This document shows positions 17,263-26,566 of a stretch of 64,000 nt of DNA, in pieces. Source of the stretch: a virus; IMG/VR virus record IMGVR_UViG_3300042514_001283, positions 1 to 64,000 of that record; one strand, given 5' to 3'. Each line of letters begins with the position of its first letter. The stretch's first letter is position 1. The notes under the pieces were generated by a model. It was not told the DNA's origin. It worked only from the letters and a program-made list of their open reading frames with translations, and ran no database searches. The translations under genes were made by a program, and so were the position numbers.

Positions 17263-20200
17263 TAGTATCTACTACTCCTTAAATTCCCTCTATTTTGTTG
17301 AGAAAGTTTTGCCATAACTACATTTGCAATATCATCTGGCGATGCATTTGTTCCAGATACGTTTACATTTACGTTATATGTACTATTATACATTGGTGAG
17401 GAGGTTGAAACAACACTTGTGTTAGCTACTGGAATATTAGATGCGCCATTTGATGGTACAGAGTATGTTGGAGAACCTATTCCATCTAAGAAATTATTTT
17501 TTGGAATTCCTTGCACCCCACCCATTCCAGGGAATACTTGACTATTTAAAGATTCTAAGAATCCTCTGTTTTTATCCGCTACTGGTTTTCTAACAACAAA
17601 TTCTCCAGGAGTTAGTAAGGCTCTAACCTTGTCTGTCATACCTTTTCCAGGAACGGTGCTTCCATAATTCATTCTTATTGCTGGAGGGGCTTCTGTTGAT
17701 CCTCTGTAAGCTATTCCACCATTTGCCATTTTTGCTATTGATCCACCATAATTTTTTAATTGTGGCATACCTATTGTTTTTGCAAAAGCGTTATAAGAAG
17801 CTTTGTAGTCTGCAAGTGCTGCTTGATCTTCTTTAGAAAGTGGATTCTTTTTAGTATTCGACTTAGTTAAATCTTGAATAGCTTGTTTCTGAGCCATTAA
17901 GAACATTCTTGTTTCTACTTTTTCACGTTCTTTTGCAACGTCTCGTTTTCTTTCTTCAAATCCTAGTAAAGTATCTTGTACACCTTGAAGGTCAATTCCC
18001 TTCTTATAAATTCTATCTTGAATTGTTTCTATTTCAGATTCAATGCCCTGTCTTGTCATTAATTTTCCATTTATAGAAACTGTTAATGCATCTAAATCTA
18101 CTTGTCTTTGTTTTTCAAGTGCTGCTCTAGCATCTTCAATTTGATATTGTGCAGATTGTTGTTGCATGTCGCCAGCTATACCTGCTGCTCCTGCAATGTC
18201 TCCAGAAGCAAGGGCAGAAGCTAAACTAATTCTAGACTTTTCTTGCTCATTAACTCTTGAATTTGATTCTGAAACTTTGTCTAACGCCTCTACCCTTAAG
18301 TCATAAGACTTATTGACAGCATCTTCTTTTTTAGAAAGTTCTTCTAGTCCCTTTTGTCTTAGGCTAACCTGTCTTTCTTCTAATTCAATTTCTCTATTTA
18401 ATTGCTTAGCTCTTTCATTAAATCCTTCTGCTTCTTTATCAATAAGCATTTCTTGAAGTCTAAATCTTTCCATAAGCATTTTTAATAGATCTGCAAGTTT
18501 TTCTTTATCTTTTCCATCGCCAGTAGTTGAGCTACCAGGCTGCAATGATTTAAATGAATCGCTAATTGCACCTTTAAAATCTGCCATTGCTTTTTCATTA
18601 TTTTTTTTATTAGCTGCTAAAGCAGCTTTATTCATAACTTCAGGGTCTCCACCAGTATACTGTTTAGCAGTTTTAATAACTTCCTGTGTCATTGTTATTT
18701 TAAAATTATAAACTAAATCTTTTTGAGTAACTGGATCAAGAGCCATAAATTGATTAACTTCATTTGCAGTTAATTCAAATCCAAGGGTTTTAAATAAAAC
18801 TTCTTTTGTAAGTGGGCTAGGAAAGTTTTCTATTTTCTGAGCAATATCATATAATGCAGATAGTTCCTGCTCTCCTAATGATTCAATTTGAACTCTCTTT
18901 GTTATATCTGGAATATTTTCAATAAAAGATATTTTATTTGCAACACGATCTAAAGCTGTTGTATCAGTTAAGTCTACTTCTCCAGAAGATACCATTTTTG
19001 ACAAGGCTTGACCACCCTGAATGCTTATTTGTCCTGCAATCATTTTTCCAAATATCTGTCCTGAGTTTAAAATCTCTTCAGAGCCAAATCCATCTTGAAT
19101 TCCACTAACAATCTGTGCTGCAAGAGTCTCATCCATACCTAAATCAATTATCTGTTGTTTAAATAGTTCTTTATTTTTAGACAATGCTGCAAAAGCATTT
19201 TTCCCTAAATTGTCTTGATCTCCTTCAGTAGTCATATCTGTATATTGTTTTTCTGTAAGTCTTTCTCCAGTTTTTGGATCATACCCAGTCTCTGTTGCAG
19301 TTTTTATATAAGAAAATCTTTCAGCTTTTTTAACTAAATCTTCGTTAGAACTGAATCCAAATGCTTTTGCATTTGCATTTGCAACATCTTGACTCATCTT
19401 TTTACTTGCATCACTAATTGCTAAAGTTTGTTTGTTATATTCTTCAAGAGTTATAGCTCCTTCTTGTACTGCAAGATTCAATAACGACCTTGCCTCTGCT
19501 TCTTTTTGTAAAGCCTGTGCATTTATATTTGCAATTGCAGATACAGTTTGCTCTTGCTTGTAAGCATTTTCTCCACCAAAGAAGAACTTTTGTGCCTTTT
19601 GTAAAGGATTTAAATCATCGTACATTTGTTGTGCATCAGACATCAACTTTCTACTATCTATTTGTGGAGTGATCTCTGCATTAATTCTTGCAGCATCAGT
19701 AAGCAAGTTTTCTCCATCTTTTCCAATTAAAGCAGTCATTTCTCCAACTATTCTAATTGAAATACCCTTATCATTTATTGCAGTTCCTAAATCACTTGCA
19801 ACAGCTGCAGCCTCTTCTGGAGTAAGTACTCCAGCCATAATTGCAGAAGTTAATTGATTTCTTATTGCAGTTGCTGCATCTCCTCCAGACTTTTTAATGG
19901 TTTCAATATCTAGCAACATCTGCTTTGCAGCATCTGTTTTCATAAATTCACTAGAAGCTTGTTCTGCTTCTGGAGATATTTGAGACTTTAAAGCTGCTTC
20001 TACAGATGACTTTTTAGACAGAATTGCATTTGTTTCTCTTCCAAACGCTTCTCCTATTGCTTTTGTTTTTTCTGCAGATCCATACATTGCATTTGTTAGC
20101 TCTATTGAAGCCTTTTTTGATTTTTCTACCGAATCCCCAAGAGACTTTAGAGCTAAACCTGCAGTAACAAGCCATCCTACTGGACCTGCAAATTTAGACA

Positions 20201-23200
20201 TTAGTGGAATAGCCTTTCCAAGAGATGGTGCAAATTTTGCTAGACCCTTTGAGACTAATCCAGTATTAGAAGATGCCTCAGCTGTAATTAATCCAAATTT
20301 TGATACAGACTTTGTTAAAACTTTTGACGCAGCACTTGATGCAGCCATACCTGCTACCATTTGTGCAAGTTCATTATCTACTCCAGCTTTAGAAGCACCT
20401 GACATTCCAGCAGAAAATCCTGCAAATCCTCCAATCATTGGAAGTGCTCCAGCAATTTTTCCAACTATTCCACCTTTTGAATATCCCTTAACTTGACCAC
20501 CATTCATCATTTCAAGAATTCCCTGATTTTGACTAGCTGCTTTCTTGTTTACAACAAACTCTCCAGGAGTGAGCATAGCTGGAACGGTATCAGCATTTCC
20601 ACTGCCTGAAACTGATCCGCCATTTGCATATTTTTTAATTGCTCCACCTTTATTTTTATTTTGAATAACTTGTGCAACTCTTTCTGTAAATGGTGTCGGA
20701 GTTGTCGTATGTGCAAAAAGACTATTTTCTTTTCTAGACCCAGAAAGTCTTCCAATTATAACGCTAACTCCGTCTTTATTTGTTAAAACTATTCTTCCAG
20801 CAGATGTGCTTCCTCCTGATCGTTTAGAAAGTCCAGCAGCCATCCTTGTCTCATTAGTATTTGCCCCAATCTGCCTAGAGAAATCATTCCAAAATTCTTT
20901 AGCATTTTTATTAGCAGACAATTCTTTTTTAATAATATCGTCAGAAATTTCCCATAGGGGGTTATTTTTATCTCCAAGCATTGGATTTTTTTCAATTTTG
21001 CTAAAATAAGTTGACTCCACTATGTCTGATATTCTTTTTGCTTCTCCCTTGGAAATTTGCCCAGAACTTTCTAATGCATTAAGAAATTGTCTAGTAGATG
21101 TAGAGTGTACTGCACCGCTTGCCATAGCCCCAGATCTCATTAAGTCTGATGGAAGTTTTCCTTGGGTAAGAAGACCATTCAATCTTTCTCTAGATATCTT
21201 TCCATTAGAAACAAGATCTGGATATTTCTTTAACATAGCTGGATCAACTATATCTCCCACATAAACTCCAGCGGTTCCTTTAGCTTGATATCTAGTACCC
21301 TTTCCTTTAAAAAATGGATTAAGCTTCATCATTTGATCTGCATTAAGTCGCACCTTTGATAAGTCAGCTGCAACTCCCAATTGAGACATGGTGCTTCTTG
21401 AGCTACTACCAGCCTTGCTTATACTTCCATATCTTGTTAATAGAGATACTAATTTAGGATCTTTAATATTTTTAATAAAATCATCAATACTTCCCATACC
21501 ACCTCTTCTTACTATGTCAAGAATTGATCTTGCTTGGGATACAAGTGCACCCCTGTTTAAATATTGAACTCCGCTAGCCACCCCACCTTTATTAAGTCCT
21601 TGAGTTTTTCCATCATTGATTGATTCAAGTAATTCAAGATTATTTTTAGTAGCTTCCTTGTTTATAACAAACTCTCCAGGTGTTAGCATAGCTGGTACGG
21701 TATCTGTGTTACCAGATCCTGGAACTCCACCACCAGAATTTCTTCTTATACCTCTTACTCTAACTGTACTAGTTTTTCCTTGTTTTGCAGCAGCACCTGC
21801 AGCACCAGCAACTCCAAAAGCTGGCAAGTTTGATGCTGCAGTCTGAGTAGCAGCCATTGCGGAATATGCTCTTGTTAGATTTGCAATAGCGGTAGTAGCT
21901 GCATTTGCTGTTCCAACTTGTTTAAGAAGTGTAGTATTTAAAATTTGACTTGCTCCAGAAAGTTGTTGAGCAGCCATTGCTGCATCCATTTCAGCAAGAC
22001 TTAAATATTTGGAACTTTGTGTAAGAGCTTTTACTGCTCCTACTGGACCACCTGTAATAAATCCTTTTCCAAATAAAGCCATTCCCTGACCTATTTTTGC
22101 AAGAGTTCCAACAAGGTTTAAGAATAAACCAGCCATCATTGTGACTGCTGGAATAACCACACCGACAATCACCGCAGCAATGGCAGCAAATCTTTTTTGA
22201 CCATCTGATAGTCCATTAAAAGATTCTGCAATCTTTGTTGCAAAGTTAACTAGTGGAATTGCTAGTCTAACAAATATTTCTCCAATAGGAGCAATTGCTA
22301 ATTTAAATCTTTCTACTGCCCCTGTTAATTGCACACCAAAAGATTCTTCAATTGCTTTTAATTCTTTGTCTGCAGTTGCACCAAGCTGTTCTGTGCTATA
22401 CCCCATTGTTGCAATTACCTGTTGAGCTTGGGATCCTTCTCTAGAAATATTTTCAAATAGTGCTCCAAGTTTTGCATATTGAAATTTTCCAAATACCTGT
22501 TCAAGTGCCTGTTGTCTTGAGAACTGATCAAGTCCCTGCAAAGCTTCTGCAAAAGATCTAACCGTACCCATAAGGTCTCCCTTATTTGCTTCAATAATAG
22601 ATTGAAGATTTATGCCCATACTACCCAACATCTCATTTGCTTGTTTTGTTGGGTTAATCAGAGAGGCAAGACCAGACTTTAAAGCGTTAGCACCTTCAGC
22701 AGCATCTACACCACCTTCTTGCATTGCTGCAAGGAATACTGTAAGATCTTTTACGTCTCCACCAAGACCTTGAATAACTGGTGCAACACGAGGAATAGCA
22801 GTAGCAATATCTTGCAAGGAAACAACTGTTTGGTTTTCAACCATATTTAAAAAGTTGATAGTATCTCCAAGTTCTTTTCCTGATAATCTAAATGCAGATT
22901 GTAAAGAGATTGTTGTTTCAAGTGCTGCATTTTGATCCATTTGACCAAGTGTTGCAAGTCTTGTTGCCTGAGTTACTGCATCAGTAAGTTCTGCATCTTG
23001 TCTACCAGCAGCAGCAGCTTGGGCAGCAAGACCAATAGTATCTTTTACTGCAACTCCATATTTTGTATATTCTGCTGCAAGACCTTTTACTGCTTCTAGA
23101 TTTTTATTTAATTCTGCTGGAGTTGTAAAAATATCTCCATATACCTTTTTAAATGCAACCGCTTGTTTTTCAAGTTCCATAAATGTTTTACCAGCCATCG

Positions 23201-23786
23201 CTCCAAATATTGTAAGAGGGACTGTGAAACCAACCATAAGCTGACGACCAGCCCATTGGACATTTTTACCAAAGTTAATTAGCTGGGTAGTACCCTGCTT
23301 AAACATGTTAGAAAGTATTTGAGTTTTTTGAGCAGCTACCGCTGCTTGTGAAGAAAATGCAGCAAGTGGTCTAACTGCTAAAGCATCTTGAAATCCATTT
23401 GCAGCACCAGAGGTTGCGATAAATTGTGTCTGAAGTCTCTTTGCTCTTTCTGCAGCAAGTGCCATAGTCTCTGCTGCAACGGCACTATTCTTATTAAACT
23501 TTGCACTAAAAAATTGCCCAAGGGAAGTTTTTCCTTTGGACAAAGTTTTATCTAATGTGGCAGCAGCAGTTTGAAGTCTTATGGTTTCAGCAGTGAATAG
23601 TCCAGTCTTATTTATTGCACTTTGCAATTCTCTAGAGTATTCTGATGCAAAAGTGCCCTGTGCCTTATTACTCTTGTTAAGAGCTAAATTAAAAGCATTA
23701 ATCTGGGTTTGCAAAGCTTGAAGTTGAGACGCAGCACCACCTGTATTAATCTCAATATCAATAATGCCTTTTGCAATTTCAGCCAT
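17262..23786 (-). CDS. Tape measure protein
   Basis: A 2,174-residue protein that sets tail length and is injected with the DNA. Residues about 200-450 match the PhageMin_Tail/TP901 tape measure domain (IPRVAPVIQGLGGDVKDLT ... QQALEQVFGKF). Hydrophobic segments near 187-205 and 529-566 could insert into the host membrane. Three copies of a GSGNxDTVPAMLTPGEFVxNK motif occur at about 686-725, 1055-1092 and 2044-2085. A separate roughly 330-residue domain lies between copies 1 and 2. Residues 1760-1970 form a long coiled coil. At about 1.5 angstrom per residue the tail would be roughly 300 nm, an estimate from general tape-measure scaling. Confidence 0.95.
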   Translation of the reverse strand: MAEIAKGIIDIEINTGGAASQLQALQTQINAFNLALNKSNKAQGTFASEYSRELQSAINKTGLFTAETIRLQTAAATLDKTLSKGKTSLGQFFSAKFNKNSAVAAETMALAAERAKRLQTQFIATSGAANGFQDALAVRPLAAFSSQAAVAAQKTQILSNMFKQGTTQLINFGKNVQWAGRQLMVGFTVPLTIFGAMAGKTFMELEKQAVAFKKVYGDIFTTPAELNKNLEAVKGLAAEYTKYGVAVKDTIGLAAQAAAAGRQDAELTDAVTQATRLATLGQMDQNAALETTISLQSAFRLSGKELGDTINFLNMVENQTVVSLQDIATAIPRVAPVIQGLGGDVKDLTVFLAAMQEGGVDAAEGANALKSGLASLINPTKQANEMLGSMGINLQSIIEANKGDLMGTVRSFAEALQGLDQFSRQQALEQVFGKFQYAKLGALFENISREGSQAQQVIATMGYSTEQLGATADKELKAIEESFGVQLTGAVERFKLAIAPIGEIFVRLAIPLVNFATKIAESFNGLSDGQKRFAAIAAVIVGVVIPAVTMMAGLFLNLVGTLAKIGQGMALFGKGFITGGPVGAVKALTQSSKYLSLAEMDAAMAAQQLSGASQILNTTLLKQVGTANAATTAIANLTRAYSAMAATQTAASNLPAFGVAGAAGAAAKQGKTSTVRVRGIRRNSGGGVPGSGNTDTVPAMLTPGEFVINKEATKNNLELLESINDGKTQGLNKGGVASGVQYLNRGALVSQARSILDIVRRGGMGSIDDFIKNIKDPKLVSLLTRYGSISKAGSSSRSTMSQLGVAADLSKVRLNADQMMKLNPFFKGKGTRYQAKGTAGVYVGDIVDPAMLKKYPDLVSNGKISRERLNGLLTQGKLPSDLMRSGAMASGAVHSTSTRQFLNALESSGQISKGEAKRISDIVESTYFSKIEKNPMLGDKNNPLWEISDDIIKKELSANKNAKEFWNDFSRQIGANTNETRMAAGLSKRSGGSTSAGRIVLTNKDGVSVIIGRLSGSRKENSLFAHTTTPTPFTERVAQVIQNKNKGGAIKKYANGGSVSGSGNADTVPAMLTPGEFVVNKKAASQNQGILEMMNGGQVKGYSKGGIVGKIAGALPMIGGFAGFSAGMSGASKAGVDNELAQMVAGMAASSAASKVLTKSVSKFGLITAEASSNTGLVSKGLAKFAPSLGKAIPLMSKFAGPVGWLVTAGLALKSLGDSVEKSKKASIELTNAMYGSAEKTKAIGEAFGRETNAILSKKSSVEAALKSQISPEAEQASSEFMKTDAAKQMLLDIETIKKSGGDAATAIRNQLTSAIMAGVLTPEEAAAVASDLGTAINDKGISIRIVGEMTALIGKDGENLLTDAARINAEITPQIDSRKLMSDAQQMYDDLNPLQKAQKFFFGGENAYKQEQTVSAIANINAQALQKEAEARSLLNLAVQEGAITLEEYNKQTLAISDASKKMSQDVANANAKAFGFSSNEDLVKKAERFSYIKTATETGYDPKTGERLTEKQYTDMTTEGDQDNLGKNAFAALSKNKELFKQQIIDLGMDETLAAQIVSGIQDGFGSEEILNSGQIFGKMIAGQISIQGGQALSKMVSSGEVDLTDTTALDRVANKISFIENIPDITKRVQIESLGEQELSALYDIAQKIENFPSPLTKEVLFKTLGFELTANEVNQFMALDPVTQKDLVYNFKITMTQEVIKTAKQYTGGDPEVMNKAALAANKKNNEKAMADFKGAISDSFKSLQPGSSTTGDGKDKEKLADLLKMLMERFRLQEMLIDKEAEGFNERAKQLNREIELEERQVSLRQKGLEELSKKEDAVNKSYDLRVEALDKVSESNSRVNEQEKSRISLASALASGDIAGAAGIAGDMQQQSAQYQIEDARAALEKQRQVDLDALTVSINGKLMTRQGIESEIETIQDRIYKKGIDLQGVQDTLLGFEERKRDVAKEREKVETRMFLMAQKQAIQDLTKSNTKKNPLSKEDQAALADYKASYNAFAKTIGMPQLKNYGGSIAKMANGGIAYRGSTEAPPAIRMNYGSTVPGKGMTDKVRALLTPGEFVVRKPVADKNRGFLESLNSQVFPGMGGVQGIPKNNFLDGIGSPTYSVPSNGASNIPVANTSVVSTSSPMYNSTYNVNVNVSGTNASPDDIANVVMAKLSQQNRGNLRSSRY

Positions 23787-24148
23787 TATGTAACCACCTC
23801 ATATTCCAAGCCTTCTCCAATACCAAAACCAGCTTTTCTGGCTGCAGCACCTTGTAATGCAAGAATATCATTAGGATTTGATGTAGCACCGTTGCTATAA
23901 ACTCTAGCCTTCATCTCTTCCCATTTATTTTCAGACGAAGAAGAATCTATATTAACACCTTGTAATGCTGCTAAAAATTTCTTTTCTTCATAGTCTTGAC
24001 TACTTTTAGCTTCTAGTATTGCTACTAGTTCAGGCATTGATATACTTTCTTCCATTTCAGAATAATTCTTCCAGAACCCCAGAAGAAATACTCTTGATTC
24101 TAACTCAGCAAGATCTAGTTCGTCCCAACTAGAGCCGCTGCCAGTGCG
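23786..24148 (-). CDS. Tail assembly chaperone, gpT-like part made by -1 frameshift
   Basis: The second half of the lambda G/GT-type tail chaperone. Reading in the -1 frame from the slippery site, 31 codons (RTGSGSSWDELDLAELES... VFLLGFWKNYSE) lead without a stop into the 89 residues that begin at an ATG at 24055. The full fusion would be 101 residues of the first gene plus 120 here, 221 in total. The GT form binds the tape measure during tail assembly and is absent from the virion. The internal ATG at 24055 has no clear ribosome site. The stop overlaps the tape measure start (TAATG). Confidence 0.8.
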   Translation of the reverse strand, partial: RTGSGSSWDELDLAELESRVFLLGFWKNYSEMEESISMPELVAILEAKSSQDYEEKKFLAALQGVNIDSSSSENKWEEMKARVYSNGATSNPNDILALQGAAARKAGFGIGEGLEYEVVT

Positions 24149-24154
24149 TTTGGG
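24114..24154 (-). promoter_or_regulatory. Programmed -1 ribosomal frameshift signal
   Basis: The heptamer CCCAAAC at 24154..24148 is read C CCA AAC in the gpG-like frame, a correct X XXY YYZ slippery site. A perfect 7-bp hairpin, TCTAGTT and AACTAGA around a 6-base loop, lies 14 bases downstream at 24133..24114 and spans the zero-frame TAG stop. Slippage produces a gpG-gpT fusion, as known for tail chaperones of many siphoviruses. Confidence 0.8.
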
Positions 24155-24450
24155 TCATTCAACTTGATCCCTGCAGCCACTTCGATTACCTTATACACAG
24201 TTGGGAGATCCATGATTTCCTCTAACTGCTCCTTAGTTGCCAGCTCTGGGCTGTATTGCTTCATTGCAATAGTTGCACAGCTTAACAAAAGATCCATTGA
24301 TTTGATATTATCTTCTGCAATTTTTGGATCACTAATCTTTTGAAACTCTTTCATAAAATCTCTCAATAAAGAAATTTTAAGGGGTTTCATAGAAATAGTA
24401 GAACCATCTAATAGTTCTACTTCTACAACTTCATATACGCTAGTTGCCAT
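24115..24450 (-). CDS. Tail assembly chaperone, gpG-like
   Basis: A 111-residue protein just upstream of the tape measure gene. It has an N-terminal beta hairpin (VYEVVEVELLDGSTISMKPLKISLLRDFMKEF) and a helical body, the usual plan of lambda gpG analogues. It is made in excess over the frameshifted GT form and helps the tail tube polymerise around the tape measure. The ATG has a strong AGGAGG site and its own extended -10 promoter downstream of a terminator. Confidence 0.85.
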   Translation of the reverse strand: MATSVYEVVEVELLDGSTISMKPLKISLLRDFMKEFQKISDPKIAEDNIKSMDLLLSCATIAMKQYSPELATKEQLEEIMDLPTVYKVIEVAAGIKLNDPNALAAALVGTN

Positions 24451-24475
24451 TTATTCCTCCTATAGAATATATTCA

Positions 24476-24484
24476 ATTATAGCA
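24476..24484 (-). promoter_or_regulatory. Extended -10 promoter (TGCTATAAT)
   Basis: Exact TGnTATAAT, 25 bases upstream of the ATG at 24450, directly after the terminator hairpin of the major tail gene. No convincing -35 box. It would restart transcription for the chaperone and tape measure genes. Confidence 0.6.
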
Positions 24485-24508
24485 TAAAAGCCTTATTAAA
24501 TAAACAAT

Positions 24509-24532
24509 GCCCACCCTTTTTAGGAGGTGGGC
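24509..24532 (-). terminator. Terminator-like hairpin after the major tail gene
   Basis: A 7-bp GC-rich stem (GCCCACC / GGTGGGC) with a 10-base loop, followed on the minus strand by T-rich ATTGTTTATTT. It lies 26 bases past the major tail gene and probably limits read-through from this highly expressed gene. It explains most of the 108-base gap at 24451-24558. Confidence 0.6.
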
Positions 24533-24558
24533 AAAGTTTCTATATTTAATTTTATTGA

Positions 24559-25227
24559 TTAGCCAACGACACGATCAACGATCTTGCCATAGGAACCATT
24601 GGATGTTGGAAGTAAACGGAATGTAACTTCATACATAGAAGGTTCGTCACGCTTTGCAGAAACAGTTACATTCTCAATTGAGAGAACACGATGTCCTACA
24701 TAAACACGCTCTACCTTAGCTGCACCAGTTGCTGCAGGATCACCAGAACCTGGACCAACAGCAATAATAGCACGTTCCACAGGAACGTCACCTAGTTCAC
24801 CAGCTGTTACATTAAGATTCTTAATGCCAGACGATGTGGTGTAGTTGCTATCTGAAGTTGCAATTGCAACAACAAGGTTTTCAAGTGTGGCTTCAGCAAA
24901 TGCTGTAACCATGCTAACCTGCATACCTTGCTTGTAAAGCTTTGCAACGTCAAGAAGCTGATCTACCTGTACTTCACCGAAGTCTGGTTGGAACTGTACT
25001 TCTAAACCGTTCATTGTGTAGCCTACATTTCTCCAGTTTGCCGATGCTGATTGAACAGTATCTGCATAATCATCACCAGATACAAACGCAGGGATACCAG
25101 CAGTTGCACTAGCAGTACTAAATACATAATTGCTAATTCCTGAGTTGTATTCCAGCGGACCGTTCTCCGAAACGAAGAGTTGGGCTGCTCCAACAATAAT
25201 TTGATTGGAATTTCCACGAGTTGCCAT
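24559..25227 (-). CDS. Major tail protein
   Basis: A 222-residue protein that should form the tail tube. It has the alternating beta pattern of tail tube proteins (GAAQLFVSENGPLEY; NGLEVQFQPDFGEVQVDQLLDVAKLYKQG; VSMVTAFAEATLENLVVAIA) and ends with a strand-rich segment (VERVYVGHRVLSIENVTVSAKRDEP ... VTFRLLPTSNGS). It sits between connector genes and tail chaperones, has a strong AAAGAGGTGA site and is followed by a terminator hairpin, as expected for a highly made protein. More GC-rich codons than its neighbours also fit high expression. Confidence 0.85.
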   Translation of the reverse strand: MATRGNSNQIIVGAAQLFVSENGPLEYNSGISNYVFSTASATAGIPAFVSGDDYADTVQSASANWRNVGYTMNGLEVQFQPDFGEVQVDQLLDVAKLYKQGMQVSMVTAFAEATLENLVVAIATSDSNYTTSSGIKNLNVTAGELGDVPVERAIIAVGPGSGDPAATGAAKVERVYVGHRVLSIENVTVSAKRDEPSMYEVTFRLLPTSNGSYGKIVDRVVG

Positions 25228-25305
25228 ATTTTTTTCACCTCTTTGTAGTCTTAAAATTTATGGGGAGATTGGCGTTTCCTAAGTTAAGTATACATCTAGT
25301 TTTTA

Positions 25306-25887
25306 TCATTCATTAAACTGTTTGGCATGATAGTCATATTTGATAATAAGGTCTCTTGTGGGGTTATATTCCATAAAATTAGCGACATCTTGTTGTGTAT
25401 CTGTAAATCCTGACTGATATACATTGACACAATGGAAGGAATATCTGTTTAATTCTGGATAGTTGGCATCATTATAATCTGGCAAAGTTTTGGTAAATTC
25501 GTTAATATCCTTTGCTGCATCATCTTCTCTATCTAGGATATTTTGAATAAGACTTGTAAGGTTTATTGTTGTTGCATACCTATCCTGCTGGTTCCTGTTA
25601 ATGTCGTACAGAGAGCCACCAACGATTGTATATCTCATTTGGTCAGTCTTGATAGGGTAAAAATATTTATAGCCTGAGCGTACTCTACTAAACTTATCAA
25701 ACATAATATAAGGTAGATCATTGTCAAGAACTGCAGTTGGAAGATTATTTGCTGGTGCAGGGAAAAATGGAACTATGTCTGATCCCCCAGATGTTGGACC
25801 ATACAAGTTATAGAATGATGGGGCATGGGTTTTAAACTGTTCCCAAACATATAAGTTAATAATATTTTCTGGTCTATAAATTACCAT
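25306..25887 (-). CDS. Tail terminator-like protein
   Basis: A 193-residue protein in the place of the tail terminator, between the gp10-like connector gene and the major tail gene. It contains a helical start (IYRPENIINLYVWEQFKTH) and a beta-rich middle (RSGYKYFYPIKTDQMRYTIVGGSLYDINRNQ), compatible with the gpU/TrP fold. I chose the ATG at 25887 (MVIYRP...) and not the upstream ATG at 25905, because a perfect AGGAGG lies 5 bases before it. It overlaps the upstream gene by 14 bases. Confidence 0.65.
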   Translation of the reverse strand: MVIYRPENIINLYVWEQFKTHAPSFYNLYGPTSGGSDIVPFFPAPANNLPTAVLDNDLPYIMFDKFSRVRSGYKYFYPIKTDQMRYTIVGGSLYDINRNQQDRYATTINLTSLIQNILDREDDAAKDINEFTKTLPDYNDANYPELNRYSFHCVNVYQSGFTDTQQDVANFMEYNPTRDLIIKYDYHAKQFNE

Positions 25888-26566
25888 TGTTTCCTCCTGG
25901 AGCATTCATAATCCATGATAAAGCAGCTTTTCTACCTTTTGAAGAAGCCCCACCTTTTGTGGCAGAAGCAAAGTATTTTTCAAAAACTTTTGGATTTGCA
26001 AAGTATTGATAAAATCTAATTGCTTTTAAATGAACTTCTGTAAAGTAAGATCCATAGAATTCATCAAAAGCTTGTATAAATGACCCTCTTGTTGCTTCTC
26101 CTCCAGGATTTGCAATAACAATCGGTCCACTTCTAAAAAATTCTTCACCGTCTATTTCAAAGAATAATACATCTGCTTCAACTTGATTAATTGTCACAGT
26201 TCTTCCTTCTTCCATAATTTCTGCTTTATCATAAAAGGGTTCTGTTGATGTTGGGGAAGGAACCATTGACTGTAAAAATTCAGCATTAATTACTGCAGAA
26301 GTTTTGTTTACAGACATTGTTAATTCAAATAGTCTTTCTGCAGGATTTCCAACATTGCCCCACTCGTAAACGTGATGAAGCATTCCTGGATGAGATCTTG
26401 CAAGACCATCAAGATACAGGTAAAAAACATCAATTGACTCTTCGCCAACTTTTCTATTTAAAATATCTTGGTTTCTTTTTAGTTCTGAAGCAAAAGCACC
26501 TGTATATTCTACAGAGTTTTTAAGCATCTTGATAACTTTATCCCCTTTAATTCTAGCTGTTATCAT
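25874..26566 (-). CDS. Head-tail connector protein, HK97 gp10-like
   Basis: A 230-residue protein in the head-tail joining set. It shows the HK97 gp10-type layout: N-terminal helix (ITARIKGDKVIKMLKNSVEYTG), a central hairpin-rich part and a basic C-terminus. The ATG at 26566 is chosen because it overlaps the upstream TGA (ATGA) like other junctions in this phage; the GTG 15 bases earlier is less likely. Family call is by layout and order and not by a unique motif. Confidence 0.6.
   Translation of the reverse strand: MITARIKGDKVIKMLKNSVEYTGAFASELKRNQDILNRKVGEESIDVFYLYLDGLARSHPGMLHHVYEWGNVGNPAERLFELTMSVNKTSAVINAEFLQSMVPSPTSTEPFYDKAEIMEEGRTVTINQVEADVLFFEIDGEEFFRSGPIVIANPGGEATRGSFIQAFDEFYGSYFTEVHLKAIRFYQYFANPKVFEKYFASATKGGASSKGRKAALSWIMNAPGGNNGNL

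Noticed and set aside
24559-25227. Contractile tail (sheath) interpretation
   Set aside because: Only one tube-type protein precedes the chaperones and no sheath-sized gene is present.
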